Positions 8,172 to 16,388 of a stretch of DNA of 49,697 nt are shown here, piece after piece. This DNA comes from Amycolatopsis sp. MtRt-6. GTDB taxonomy: Bacteria; Actinomycetota; Actinomycetes; Mycobacteriales; Pseudonocardiaceae. A program made the position numbers and the translations under genes. How positions within the stretch are numbered: position 1 is the stretch's first letter; each line of letters opens with the position of its first letter. The notes under the pieces were generated by a model that was given only the letters and a program-made list of their open reading frames with translations, had not been told where the DNA came from and ran no database searches. The DNA lies in NCBI RefSeq assembly GCF_017308975.1, contig NZ_JADWPD010000016.1, positions 174,687 to 224,383 on the forward strand, written 5' to 3'.

Positions 8172-8747
8172 ATGACAGCAGCCGTGCCGGGCCGGTGGCG
8201 GCGGTGGTTCGTGTGGGGTGTGGCGCCGGCCGTCGTGGTCCTCGTCGCCGCGCTCGCGGTGGCCCACCGGCCGTGGCTGGAAGCGTGGTGGCCGGGCCGG
8301 CACGAGGCGGCGACGCTGCCGAGCGCCTGCCCGCGGTTACCCGGCCTGCCCCCGGGCAGCCCGGCGCGCCTCACCGGCCCCGGCGGCGTCGAGGGAGCCG
8401 ACTGCGTCTGGGCCGGATCGCCCGAGGTCGAGGCGCGGTACTGGCTGTACCGGCGAACGGGAACCAGCAGCGGCACCGGGGAAGCCCAGCGGGAAGCCGC
8501 CTCCCGGGTCACCCGGTACGCCGGGCCGTCCGCCGGGTACACGCTCGGCGCGGACACGCCGCTGAGCGGAGTCGGCGACGAGGCCAGGATCAGCGCGCAC
8601 GGGAGCCTGGTCGTGCTCGTCGCCCGGAAGTCCAATGTGGTCCTGGTACTGGACCGCACGTCCGCGCCGGACGAAGGAACGGAACAGGCGGAGGCTGCCG
8701 CCATCGGTGACGCGCGGACGCTGCTGGACCTGGTCGAGCTTTCCTAG
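8172..8747 (+). CDS. membrane-anchored hypothetical protein
   Basis: A 191-aa protein of unknown family. One N-terminal transmembrane segment (residues ~12-31, WGVAPAVVVLVAALAVA) precedes an extracytoplasmic domain of about 155 residues with two cysteines (SACPRL and DCVWAG) that could form a disulphide. There is no lipobox. ATG 8172 is preceded by GGGAGGGGCCG. It stands alone on the plus strand and ends in a strong terminator. Overall it resembles DUF3558-type mycolata/actinomycete surface proteins only superficially, so no function is proposed. Confidence 0.72.
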   Translation: MTAAVPGRWRRWFVWGVAPAVVVLVAALAVAHRPWLEAWWPGRHEAATLPSACPRLPGLPPGSPARLTGPGGVEGADCVWAGSPEVEARYWLYRRTGTSSGTGEAQREAASRVTRYAGPSAGYTLGADTPLSGVGDEARISAHGSLVVLVARKSNVVLVLDRTSAPDEGTEQAEAAAIGDARTLLDLVELS

Positions 8748-8780
8748 CGGTGGGCCGCCGATCCGGCCGGCGGCCCACCG
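8748..8780. terminator. bidirectional terminator
   Basis: A perfect 13-bp stem (8748-8760 pairing with 8768-8780, CGGTGGGCCGCCG and complement) with a 7-base loop. It lies between convergent genes ending at 8747 (plus) and 8812 (minus). Confidence 0.88.
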
Positions 8781-8811
8781 TCAGTCCACTTCGGACACGA
8801 CCGGTTCGGGG

Positions 8812-9705
8812 TCAGCCCTTCGCGGTCAGCTCCAGCAGCCGGCCGGTGAGGTCGAGGTGCTCGTCCACACTGCTCGTCAGGTACGTGAGGTCGACGAACG
8901 TGTGGTCCGGATCGACGAGCTCCACGATCTTGGTGACCGACGCGGCGATGGTCTCCGCGTCCGTGCCGGGGGCGGCGTTCACCCGCAGGGCGACGCCGAG
9001 CGCCCGCGGGTCGCGGCCGGCCTGCTCGGCGTCGGCGCGGAGCTTCGCCAGCGTGGAGGTGATCACGTCCGCGGGGAACTGCTCGGGCACCGACCAGACC
9101 GGGAGCCAGCCGTCCGCCCGCTCGGCGACCCGGCGCAGCGACTTCTCGCCGAAGCCGGCCAGGTGGATCGGCGGCTTGCGCACCGGCTTCAGGGCGACGT
9201 GGGACTCGGCGACCGTGTAGCCGACGCCTTCGTGCGACACGGTGTCCTTCGTCCACCAGGTCTCGAGCAGGTCGAGCAGGTCGTCGAGCCGCTTGCCGCG
9301 CTCGGACATCGGCACGCCGACGGCCGCGTACTCGTCGGGTGACCAGCCGATGCCGAGGCCGGGGAGCAGCCGGCCGTTGCTCGCGACGTCGATGCTGGTC
9401 AGCAGCCGGGCGAAGTTCGCGGGCTGGTACTGCGTCGCGTTGATGGTGCTGGAGCCGAGGACCACGGTCTCGGTGACGGCCGCGGCGATCGCCAGCGCGG
9501 TGAACGGGTCGTAGGCGGTGTGGAACTCCTCGGGCATCGTGTCGTAGCCCGGGTAGGACACCACCGGGGCGACCGGCGACAGCAGCCGGTCGCCGACCCA
9601 GAGGCCGGCCGCGCCTGCCTGCTCCGCCTCGCGCGCGTACCGCGCGATCCCGCCCGGTGTGGCCGCCGCCTTGCCGAACACCGGAAGGCTGAAACCAAGT
9701 GGCAT
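8812..9705 (-). CDS. LLM-class F420-dependent oxidoreductase
   Basis: A 297-aa TIM-barrel flavin/F420 oxidoreductase of the luciferase-like monooxygenase class. Typical features are the N-terminal strand MPLGFSLPVF, LWVGDRLL, the LGSSTINATQYQPANFARLLTSID segment around residues 75-100, GLGIGWSPDEYAAVG, and IHLAGFGEKSLRRVAERADGW. It carries out hydride transfer with cofactor F420 or FMN; substrate unknown. ATG 9705 is chosen because GGGGAG lies about 8 bases upstream; an extended frame to 9780 adds residues not typical of the family. Single-gene unit closed by the shared terminator at 8748-8780. Confidence 0.92.
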   Translation of the reverse strand: MPLGFSLPVFGKAAATPGGIARYAREAEQAGAAGLWVGDRLLSPVAPVVSYPGYDTMPEEFHTAYDPFTALAIAAAVTETVVLGSSTINATQYQPANFARLLTSIDVASNGRLLPGLGIGWSPDEYAAVGVPMSERGKRLDDLLDLLETWWTKDTVSHEGVGYTVAESHVALKPVRKPPIHLAGFGEKSLRRVAERADGWLPVWSVPEQFPADVITSTLAKLRADAEQAGRDPRALGVALRVNAAPGTDAETIAASVTKIVELVDPDHTFVDLTYLTSSVDEHLDLTGRLLELTAKG

Positions 9706-9957
9706 TGCTTCTCCCCTGAAGAGTGAACGGACCCTGCCGGTCCTCATGCCACTACTACCCCCATCTAGTTGCTTGTTCAAGCATGTGGGAGATCGACCCG
9801 CGCCCGGCGCCGGGATGACTTATGCTGGGGTGACGCGGTCGAGACCACGGCCGGCACGAGATCCCCCCTGCGCTCGGGGCATCCGTTGTCGCGCGGCCCT
9901 CGCCGCGATTTCACTTCAGCGTTGTACCTAGGGTGTGGCCGACGGAAGCAGGCCACC

Positions 9958-10332
9958 ATGACCGCCAGCCAACGCACGCTGTCCACCAGCCCCCCGGCCG
10001 TCGAACTGCCCGACGCCCTGCGGCTCACCACCCACCGGCCCGCACCGGACACGGCGATTGTCGAAGTCGCCGGCGACCTGGACCTCGCGACCGCCCCGCG
10101 CTTGCGCGAGCTGCTCACCGCCAGGGCGACCAGCACACTGACCCACCTCGTGATCGACCTGCGCGGCGTGCGCTTCCTCAGCGCGACGGGCCTCGCGGCC
10201 GTCGAGCACGGCTACCTGCTCGCCACCGGGCGGGGCATCGCCTGCACCGTGCGCGTCGACGCCACCGGCCGCGCACTGCGCGTCATCCACCTCCTGCCGC
10301 TGCGCTTCACCGAAGCCCTCGAACCGGCTTGA
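9958..10332 (+). CDS. STAS-domain anti-sigma factor antagonist, phosphosite replaced
   Basis: A 124-aa single STAS domain of the SpoIIAA/RsbV family, which binds anti-sigma HATPase kinases and frees sigma factors. The core strand AIVEVAGDLDLATAPRL and the loop-helix VIDLRGVRFLSATGLAAVE are clear. In RsbV/SpoIIAA this loop reads DS[ST]G with the first Ser phosphorylated; here it is S75-A76-T77-G78, so the usual acceptor is Ala. It may act without phosphorylation control or use Thr77. It starts at ATG 9958 with only a weak GGAAG upstream. No kinase gene is adjacent; candidate partners lie at 41.3-45 kb. Confidence 0.9.
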   Translation: MTASQRTLSTSPPAVELPDALRLTTHRPAPDTAIVEVAGDLDLATAPRLRELLTARATSTLTHLVIDLRGVRFLSATGLAAVEHGYLLATGRGIACTVRVDATGRALRVIHLLPLRFTEALEPA

Positions 10333-10420
10333 CCGGCGCCGACGCGGGCCGTCCTTTTCGGACAGCACCGGGTCAGGTAATCCGATTGCCCCTGGCTGCG
10401 GCCGGAGCGACCATGGAGCG

Positions 10421-10981
10421 ATGACCGCGGACGTGGCGCGTGAGGAGGTGAAGTCGGAGCTCCGCAGTGCTTTCCGGTGGCGCGGCGACCGCACGGACCG
10501 GCACAGCTACGCCGACGTGACGGGGTGGTGGCGCCGGCCCGACCTGCTCGCGAAGCTCGGCCCCGCGCTCGGCCGGCTGTTCGCCGACCGGGAGCCCACA
10601 GTCGTCCTCGGCCCGGAATCCCGCGGCTGTCTCCTGGGGCCGTTGGTGGCCCTGCACCTCCACGTCGGCTTCGTCGAAGTGCGCAAGAACCGGGCGGCAT
10701 CCGGCGACAGCGACGCCTGGCTGCGCCGGACGACACCGCCCGACTACCAGGACCGCCACCTCAGCCTCGGCTTCCGCAAGCACCTGATCACCGGCGCCGA
10801 CCGTGTGCTGTTCGTCGACGACTGGATCGAAACCGGCGGCCAGGCCCACAGCGCCCACCTCCTCACCCAGGAAGCCGAGGCCACCTGGCTCGGCGCAGCG
10901 GTGGTGGTCGACGCGTTGCCGAGCAGCCGGGTGCGCCGTGAGCTGGATGTCCGCTCGTTGCTGCACGTCAGGGAACTCTGA
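10421..10981 (+). CDS. phosphoribosyltransferase-family protein
   Basis: A 186-aa type I phosphoribosyltransferase fold. The PRPP-binding signature VLFVDDWIETGGQ is at about residues 128-140, and an upstream VVLGPESRGCLLGPLVALHL matches the adenine-phosphoribosyltransferase-like GPESRG loop that binds pyrophosphate. It may salvage purines or belong to the group of divergent PRTases of unknown substrate. ATG start 10421, with no strong ribosome-binding site. It follows the STAS gene by 88 bases on the same strand, but a functional link is not evident. Confidence 0.85.
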   Translation: MTADVAREEVKSELRSAFRWRGDRTDRHSYADVTGWWRRPDLLAKLGPALGRLFADREPTVVLGPESRGCLLGPLVALHLHVGFVEVRKNRAASGDSDAWLRRTTPPDYQDRHLSLGFRKHLITGADRVLFVDDWIETGGQAHSAHLLTQEAEATWLGAAVVVDALPSSRVRRELDVRSLLHVREL

Positions 10982-11341
10982 GGCCCGTGGTCACTGGCCG
11001 GCGCCGTCGCCTGAACCCGCGCGTGGGTGAGCCGCGCCGGAATTTTGCCAACGGAAACGCAAGATCGTCTTCACGCTGCGGCGTCGGCGCGTTGGTGATT
11101 AATCGTCGAAGGGGCTGAGCGTTACACACCGAGAGAGGGAAGTCGTCGAGGTAACTCACTTTTCGTGGTCGGAATATCGTGATCTTCACTCGAATGAGGG
11201 CGCGAATCATCTGAGTGTCGCAGTGTTGGCACTTACTCAGGGAAAGCGCGATACTCCAAACGTGCGCGGTGGCTGCCTGGCAACGGCGCGAAGTGGCAGC
11301 ACCGGCACGTTCAATGCCCTCGAATCGGAGAGAGGATCTCT
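10982..11341. other. 360-bp intergenic region with relatively AT-rich patches
   Basis: No open frame with coding character. The stretch 11140-11215 is notably AT-richer than the surroundings. It contains the inverted repeat CTGAGT/ACTCAG (11211-11216 and 11235-11240) and a G-rich patch, and ends with AGAGGA before the next start. It probably holds the promoter of the small membrane protein gene. Confidence 0.5.
11211..11240. promoter_or_regulatory. inverted repeat CTGAGT-N18-ACTCAG
   Basis: Six-base perfect arms at 11211-11216 and 11235-11240, about 100 bases upstream of the next start. The wide spacing suits either an mRNA hairpin or a dimeric regulator contacting successive turns. No regulator can be named. 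Confidence 0.25.
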
Positions 11342-11608
11342 TTGCCTACCGTTACCCGAAGATCCCGGAGGCGCGGCTCGTTCGACCCGGCGAACTCGCC
11401 GCGTCGGGGACCTGTGAACTTCTGGTCCTTCCTGCTGGCCGTCCTCCGCGAACCGAAGACCTCCCGCGAGGCCATGCGGTTCACCATCGCGGGCGGCGTC
11501 TTCACGATCGCGCTCGCCGCCCTGGGAGCGCTCGCCTTCATCCTGCGACCCGCGGAGACGCAGGCGATCATCGGCACGATCGCCGGCGTGGTCGGCCCGC
11601 GCGGCTGA
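11342..11608 (+). CDS. small single-pass membrane protein
   Basis: An 88-aa protein with a basic N-terminus (TVTRRSRRR), a central amphipathic part (VNFWSFLLAVLREPKTS) and one strong transmembrane helix (residues ~52-68, FTIAGGVFTIALAALGALAFIL). Third codon positions are almost all G/C, which supports true coding. TTG 11342 has AGAGGA 5 bases upstream; GTG 11414 is an alternative giving 64 aa. A strong terminator starts 8 bases after the stop, so it is a monocistronic unit. Function unknown. Confidence 0.6.
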   Translation: MPTVTRRSRRRGSFDPANSPRRGPVNFWSFLLAVLREPKTSREAMRFTIAGGVFTIALAALGALAFILRPAETQAIIGTIAGVVGPRG

Positions 11609-11615
11609 CCGAGCG

Positions 11616-11657
11616 GACCGGAGGGGCCGCGGCGGGCAGGCCGCGACCCCTCCGGTC
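11616..11657 (+). terminator. terminator after small membrane protein gene
   Basis: An 11-bp perfect stem, GACCGGAGGGG at 11616-11626 pairing with CCCCTCCGGTC at 11647-11657, with further GCGG/CCGC pairing inside the loop. It starts 8 bases after the stop codon at 11606-11608. Confidence 0.85.
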
Positions 11658-11791
11658 ACCGGTACCGAGGCTGCCCCAGCGCACGCGCCCGGGCCGCGAG
11701 CGCGGGGGAGACGGCGCTCGCGCACCCCGTGCGGCCGCCCCGGCGCCGGGAGCCGACCTGCCGGCGCGGTGCCGCGGTCATTGCCATTCGA

Positions 11792-11844
11792 GAATTTTTG
11801 TGCCCTGCGTCGGTTTCGTTTGCGCGAATACGAATTTTGTGCCC
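11792..11844 (+). repeat. direct repeat GAATTTT(T)GTGCCC upstream of amidase gene
   Basis: GAATTTTTGTGCCC at 11792-11805 and GAATTTTGTGCCC at 11832-11844, start-to-start 40 bases apart (close to four helical turns), the second ending 28 bases before the amidase ATG. The AT-rich cores stand out in this GC-rich DNA. Possible activator or repressor boxes, or duplicated promoter elements. Confidence 0.45.
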
Positions 11845-11872
11845 CCCAAGGCATGCCGTTAGCGTCGAATTC

Positions 11873-13426
11873 ATGGAATGGAGTTTCACAACGGCCGAAG
11901 AGTCGATTGCCGCGTTGCGCGCCGGTGTGGTCACGTCGGTGGAACTGACCGACGACGCCATCGTCCGCGTCGAACGCGACGACGAGGTGATCAACGCGAT
12001 CTGCGTGCCGGACTTCGACCGCGCGCGGGCCGCCGCACGGCGCGCCGACGAGGCACGCGCGCGTGGTGAAGACCGGCCGCTGCTCGGTGTTCCGGTGACG
12101 GTCAAGGAGTCCTACGACGTCGCCGGCCTGCCCACGACCTGGGGCATGCCGCCGTACCGGGACCACGTGCCGGCCGAGGACGCTGTCCAGGTGACCCGGC
12201 TCAAGGCCGCGGGCGCGGTGGTGCTCGGCAAGACCAACGTGCCGTTGGGGCTGCAGGACATCCAGAGCTTCAACGAAATCTACGGCACCACCAAGAACCC
12301 GTGGGCGCACGATCGCACGCCGGGCGGATCGTCCGGCGGCTCGGCGGCGGCGCTGGCGTCCGGGTTCGGCGCGCTGTCCATCGCCTCCGACATCGCGGGT
12401 TCTTTGCGCACCCCCGCGCATTTCTGCGGGGTCTACGCGCACAAGCCGACGCTCGGTCTGGCGGCCGCCCGCGGCATGGTCCCGCCGTCCGACCCGGCCC
12501 TGCCGGTCGACCACGACCTCGCCGTCGTCGGCCCGATGGCCCGCAGTGCCCGCGACCTCACGCTCCTGCTCGACGTCATGGCCGGCCCGGACCCGTTGAC
12601 GTACGGCGTGGCGCACCGGCTGGCGCTGCCACCGGCCCGCCACGAGCGGCTCGGCGGCTTCCGGGTCCTGGTCCTCGACGAGCACCCGCTCATCCCGACG
12701 GCGGCGGCCGTACGGGCGGCCGTGCACCGGGTGGCGACCGCGCTCACCGGCGGCGGCGCCCGCGTCGAACGGCACAGCCCCCTGCTGCCCGACCTGACCG
12801 AAGCGGCGACGCTGTACATGCAGCTGCTGATCTCGGGTTCGGTGGCGCGGTTCCCCCTCGAATCGGACGAGCAGCTGCGCACCCGCGCGGCCGGGCTGAG
12901 CCCGGACGACCGAAGCCTGGACGCGGTACGGCTGCGCGCCCTGCAGTTCAGCCACCGTGACTGGCTGGCGGCGCACAACGGCCGCGAACGCCACCGGCAC
13001 GCCTGGCGGCAGCTGTTCGCGGAGTTCGACGCGGTGGTGTGCCCGATCACCCCGACCCCGGCGTTCCCCCACGACCACACCCCCAACCCGATGGCGCGGC
13101 GCATCGACGTCGACGGCGCCGAGCACCCGTACTTCGATCAGGTCGTCTGGGCCGGCCTGGCGACGATGCCCGGCCTGCCGGCCACGGCGATCCCCGCGGG
13201 CCACTCCCCGGCGGGCCTGCCGGTCGGCGTGCAGCTCATCGGCCCGATGTACGAGGACCGCACCCCGCTGCGGCTGGCCGAACTGCTGGCGGAGCAGCTC
13301 GGTGGCTTCCGGGCGCCGCCGGAGTCAGTGGCGCCGAAGTCAGCGGCGCCGGAGGAACCCGGCCCCGGCGAGCAGCGCCAGGACCAGCACGACCGCCGCA
13401 CCGATCAGCCACGGCACCACCGGTGA
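11873..13426 (+). CDS. amidase-signature family amidase
   Basis: A 517-aa hydrolase of the amidase signature family. The Ser-cisSer-Lys triad is visible: Lys78 in VTVKESYD, Ser153/154 in GGSSGGSAAA, and nucleophile Ser177 in AGSLRTPA. It cleaves small carboxamides; the exact substrate is not predictable. ATG 11873 follows an AT-rich region carrying a direct repeat. The C-terminal ~35 residues after GFRAPPES are a low-complexity Gln/Arg/Pro-rich tail that overlaps the convergent gene ending at 13340 by 87 bases; a shorter ancestral end may have been extended by stop loss. Confidence 0.92.
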   Translation: MEWSFTTAEESIAALRAGVVTSVELTDDAIVRVERDDEVINAICVPDFDRARAAARRADEARARGEDRPLLGVPVTVKESYDVAGLPTTWGMPPYRDHVPAEDAVQVTRLKAAGAVVLGKTNVPLGLQDIQSFNEIYGTTKNPWAHDRTPGGSSGGSAAALASGFGALSIASDIAGSLRTPAHFCGVYAHKPTLGLAAARGMVPPSDPALPVDHDLAVVGPMARSARDLTLLLDVMAGPDPLTYGVAHRLALPPARHERLGGFRVLVLDEHPLIPTAAAVRAAVHRVATALTGGGARVERHSPLLPDLTEAATLYMQLLISGSVARFPLESDEQLRTRAAGLSPDDRSLDAVRLRALQFSHRDWLAAHNGRERHRHAWRQLFAEFDAVVCPITPTPAFPHDHTPNPMARRIDVDGAEHPYFDQVVWAGLATMPGLPATAIPAGHSPAGLPVGVQLIGPMYEDRTPLRLAELLAEQLGGFRAPPESVAPKSAAPEEPGPGEQRQDQHDRRTDQPRHHR

Positions 13427-14317
13427 CGCCGCTTCGCGCACCTCGACGGCGACCTTGTTGTCCCCGACGAACGGTGAGATCGCCGTGCCGATGTCCACGT
13501 GCACCGTGTACTTCCCGGCTGCCCCGGCGCGGTAGCGCAGTTCGGCGACCCACTCGCCGCTCAGGTCGCTCCTGACCTGTGCCGCGCTGTCGACCGCCTG
13601 GAGCCCGTCCGCGGGCGGACGAGCTGTGACGCGGACCGTCCCGATCGGCGTCGTCCCGGCGTTGCGGACGCGGACGAAGACGGTGAACTCCTCGCCGGCG
13701 CGGACCGCCGCCGGGGCGTACCGGCTGCTGACCTCCAGCGACTCCGGTGACCGGGTGGTCGGCTCGAGGCACGTGTCGCCGAAGAACCGCACCCGCTCGA
13801 CGACGGCACCCTCGGCGACCTCGACGGTGAAGGTGAGCCGGTTCCGCCCACCCCGGATAGCCGCCTGCTGCGGGAAGTTCGTCATCGTCACCTCGGCCGA
13901 GCGGCCGGGCACCTGCTCGACGCGCGCCGGCTCGGCGGCCGACACCGTGCTCCACTCGACGTCGGTTCCGGACGACGTGAGCTGCACCTGCGCGGCCGTC
14001 CGCCCGTTGATCGCCGCCGAAACCACGGCGGTGCCGGCCGACCCGGCGGCGAAGTCGACACCGGTGTGCAGGTGGAAGAGGTACCAGGTGGCGGGCCCCT
14101 GCGCGGCACCGGCCGGCAGGGTGAAGTCGGCCGCGGCCACCTCGGGGACCGTGGCGCTGAACGGCCCCCGCTCGACCGTCCCCGCGCCGAGCCGGGTCAG
14201 CGACTGGCAGGCCCCGCCGCCGGCCGGTGCCCGGGCACCCGCGTGCCCGGGCACCGCCGTCAGCGACGCCACGCTCAGCAGGACGATCACGGCCGGCCGA
14301 ACGAACGCGCGTTTCAT
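13340..14317 (-). CDS. exported, C-terminally membrane-anchored protein
   Basis: A 325-aa protein with a signal peptide (residues 1-26), an extracytoplasmic region of about 265 residues rich in beta strands, and a C-terminal transmembrane helix (VVPWLIGAAVVLVLALLAGAG) ending in RRR. The part around VRAGEEFTVFVRVRNAGTTPIG looks like a CARDB/DUF11-type Ig-like domain, a common surface spacer. The ATG overlaps the stop of the upstream gene (ATGA, 14314-14317), so the two are co-translated. Probably a surface-displayed partner of the secreted protein encoded just upstream. No catalytic motif seen. Confidence 0.8.
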   Translation of the reverse strand: MKRAFVRPAVIVLLSVASLTAVPGHAGARAPAGGGACQSLTRLGAGTVERGPFSATVPEVAAADFTLPAGAAQGPATWYLFHLHTGVDFAAGSAGTAVVSAAINGRTAAQVQLTSSGTDVEWSTVSAAEPARVEQVPGRSAEVTMTNFPQQAAIRGGRNRLTFTVEVAEGAVVERVRFFGDTCLEPTTRSPESLEVSSRYAPAAVRAGEEFTVFVRVRNAGTTPIGTVRVTARPPADGLQAVDSAAQVRSDLSGEWVAELRYRAGAAGKYTVHVDIGTAISPFVGDNKVAVEVREAASPVVPWLIGAAVVLVLALLAGAGFLRRR

Positions 14318-14955
14318 GGAATGGATACCTCGCTGGCGCGGCCGTTGCTCTGGAGGTGGCCGTTGTTCTCGGCGTTGCCCAGGTACGTCCAGTCCGACCA
14401 GTAGTGGTAACCGCGGTTGACGAATTCCCTGAGCACGAAGTCCTCGGCCGCCTCGCTCTCGCCGAACCACTGGCCCGAGCAGCCCTCGCGGTAGTCCATG
14501 TGCGTCGTGGCCACCACGAAGTAGCCGTAGTACGTGTTGTACATCCGGTCGGTGTTCGACGGCGCGTACACCCGCATGTGGTAGTTGACGGGTGCCCACT
14601 CTTCACACTGCCCCGGGTACTGCTTGATGCCCCGGTCCTGGTCCCAGCTGCCGCGGACCCAGGCGTACTTGAGGCTGCCCGTGTGCGGCATCACCGAGCT
14701 GAGCGGCGCCTTGACCTTCGGGACGGTGGCGTTGTTGAAGAAGATCAGCGACACCGGCCAGTCGACGTAGTCCTCCGATCGTGTCTTCTGCGAGTAGTCG
14801 TACGTGTCGAAGGCGTCGCCCCCGCCGTAGAACTGGTGGTTGAACCACAAGTTGACGTCACGGGCCTGGGCCGGCGTGGCGGACAGCAGGCCGGCGGTCA
14901 CCAGGACCACGGCCATGCCGAGGCAGGTGACGATGCGGTGTGCCAACCGATTCAT
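14314..14955 (-). CDS. secreted protein of unknown function
   Basis: A 213-aa exported protein: signal peptide 1-31 (ending TPAQA), mature part beginning RDVNLWFNHQFYGGGD. It is unusually rich in Tyr, Trp and Asn and has two cysteines (CEEWAP, CSGQWF) that could pair. No family recognised. ATG 14955 has GGGGGA about 6 bases upstream. It lies 17 bases downstream of the peptidoglycan-binding protein gene and overlaps the membrane-anchored gene, forming a compact export operon. Confidence 0.8.
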   Translation of the reverse strand: MNRLAHRIVTCLGMAVVLVTAGLLSATPAQARDVNLWFNHQFYGGGDAFDTYDYSQKTRSEDYVDWPVSLIFFNNATVPKVKAPLSSVMPHTGSLKYAWVRGSWDQDRGIKQYPGQCEEWAPVNYHMRVYAPSNTDRMYNTYYGYFVVATTHMDYREGCSGQWFGESEAAEDFVLREFVNRGYHYWSDWTYLGNAENNGHLQSNGRASEVSIP

Positions 14956-14972
14956 GGTTTCCCCCGGTGGAT

Positions 14973-15341
14973 TCAGTCGATGCACTGCTGCGTCGTCGTG
15001 TCCGGGTGCAGGCGGCTCCACGTCACCGGCCCGACGATGCCGTCCGCCGTGATCCCGCAGTCCCGCTGGTGGGCGATGACCGCGGACTGGGTGATGGGCC
15101 CGAACTGCGCGTCCATGGCGACGTTCGTGTAACCCCAGACCCGGTTCAGCAGGCACTGCAGGTGCCGGACCGGCTCGCCGTTGCTGTTGATGGCCAGCGA
15201 CGGGTGCGAGCCGGAGTACGGGCACGGTGCGGCGACCGAGACCTCGCTTTGCGTCGTGGCGCCGGCCGGGCCGGCCGCGACGACGGTCGTCGTCAGCGAC
15301 GCGACCCCGATGCTCGCCGCGACCAGGATTCGTTTCAGCAT
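14973..15341 (-). CDS. secreted peptidoglycan-binding domain protein
   Basis: A 122-aa exported protein: signal peptide 1-28 (ending AGAT) and one peptidoglycan-binding type 1 domain (about 50-115; VRHLQCLLNRVWG, FGPITQSAVIAHQRDCGITADGIVGPVTW). Three or four cysteines in the mature part suggest disulphides. It probably binds cell wall outside the membrane, with no catalytic domain attached. ATG 15341 has GGGGAG 6-7 bases upstream. Lead gene of the 15341-13340 operon, 55 bases downstream of the nuclease-like gene. Confidence 0.87.
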   Translation of the reverse strand: MLKRILVAASIGVASLTTTVVAAGPAGATTQSEVSVAAPCPYSGSHPSLAINSNGEPVRHLQCLLNRVWGYTNVAMDAQFGPITQSAVIAHQRDCGITADGIVGPVTWSRLHPDTTTQQCID

Positions 15342-15396
15342 GGTGACTCCCCTTCGGTGGATTTCGGACGGATTTCCTTGGCTGTGCCGAGCGTGG

Positions 15397-16317
15397 TCAG
15401 AACGAGACGTCCGCCCAGAGCGGGTCGTGGTCGGAGTGGATGGCGAAGGTGGCGTCGGCCGACTGGACCGTGACCGTCGGTGTCACGAAGACGAAGTCGA
15501 TTTTCTGGCCGACCGGGCTGCCCTCCTCGAAGATCCAGTCGTCGTGTGTCCTTTCCCCGTCGCGGCAGAAGACGAAGTACGGCGGCCCGCCGACCGGGAA
15601 ACCGTCGTCGATGTCATTGCCGCACGGGCTGTCCACTTCCTTGTAGCCGCCGGTGGCGCCGAAGTCGTAGCCGGTGTCGTAGAAGACGCCGGTCGCGCCG
15701 GACAACGGCGATTCGTTGAGGTCGCCCCCGACGAAGTGCGTGCTGCCCGCGTATGTGGTGGAAAGGAACTCCCGGGCGCGCTCCGCCTCGGTTCGCCGCG
15801 CGGCGGCGTTCGTGTCGCCGCCGCCGGCGGTCAAATGGACCGAGCAGGCGGTCACGGAAGTGGACTCGAAACGTACGCACAGCATTTCGCGCTGCTCGGT
15901 CCTGGCTGGCGAGTCCAGGCTGTGGCCCTCGGCCTGGGCCACATCCGGCCCGAGGTCGTTGCGGTACAGAACGGCATTGCCGAAATCGCTGTCGTGCCTG
16001 CACCGCGCGACGGATCCGTCACCGTCGACCACGGGGTCGAACTTGACGGTGTGGTTCGGCAGGTGGTCGTCCAGGTAGGCCGCCCAGTCGCGACACGCCT
16101 CCTGCAAGGTGACGAACGCGGGATTCCGGTCGTTGACACTGCGCACCAGCGCCTCCGGCGCCTCGTCCCCTTTCGGGCCGTGCTCCGGGTTGCCGCCGGC
16201 CATGTTGAACGTGCCGACCTGGAAGCTCACGGCGGCGTGCGCCACCGGCGGCACGGCGACCGACGCCACGGCGAGCACGGCGGCGAACAAGGGCAGGCGA
16301 ATCGGCGATATCCTCAC
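15397..16317 (-). CDS. secreted endonuclease/exonuclease/phosphatase-family protein
   Basis: A 306-aa exported hydrolase with the DNase I/sphingomyelinase fold. A signal peptide (1-27, ending AHA) precedes TFNMAGG, the metal ligand Glu in TLQEACRDW, GGDLNESPL, KIDFVFVTP and the terminal HSDHDPLWADV, the full catalytic set of the family. Substrate could be nucleic acid, phospholipid or inositol phosphate. GTG 16317 has AGGAG 7 bases upstream. First gene of a run of four exported-protein genes and divergent from the FHA/kinase pair. Confidence 0.9.
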   Translation of the reverse strand: MRISPIRLPLFAAVLAVASVAVPPVAHAAVSFQVGTFNMAGGNPEHGPKGDEAPEALVRSVNDRNPAFVTLQEACRDWAAYLDDHLPNHTVKFDPVVDGDGSVARCRHDSDFGNAVLYRNDLGPDVAQAEGHSLDSPARTEQREMLCVRFESTSVTACSVHLTAGGGDTNAAARRTEAERAREFLSTTYAGSTHFVGGDLNESPLSGATGVFYDTGYDFGATGGYKEVDSPCGNDIDDGFPVGGPPYFVFCRDGERTHDDWIFEEGSPVGQKIDFVFVTPTVTVQSADATFAIHSDHDPLWADVSF

Positions 16318-16388
16318 TGTCGGACTCCTGTTTCGCGGAAAGCTGGTGATGATATTGCGCCAGTTTGGCCGAGGCGGGTGGCCTGCGG

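Noticed and set aside
13340..13426. Frameshift suspected where the amidase and the convergent gene overlap
   Set aside because: Both frames read through cleanly; the amidase has just a non-conserved tail, so an overlap from stop loss is simpler than an error.
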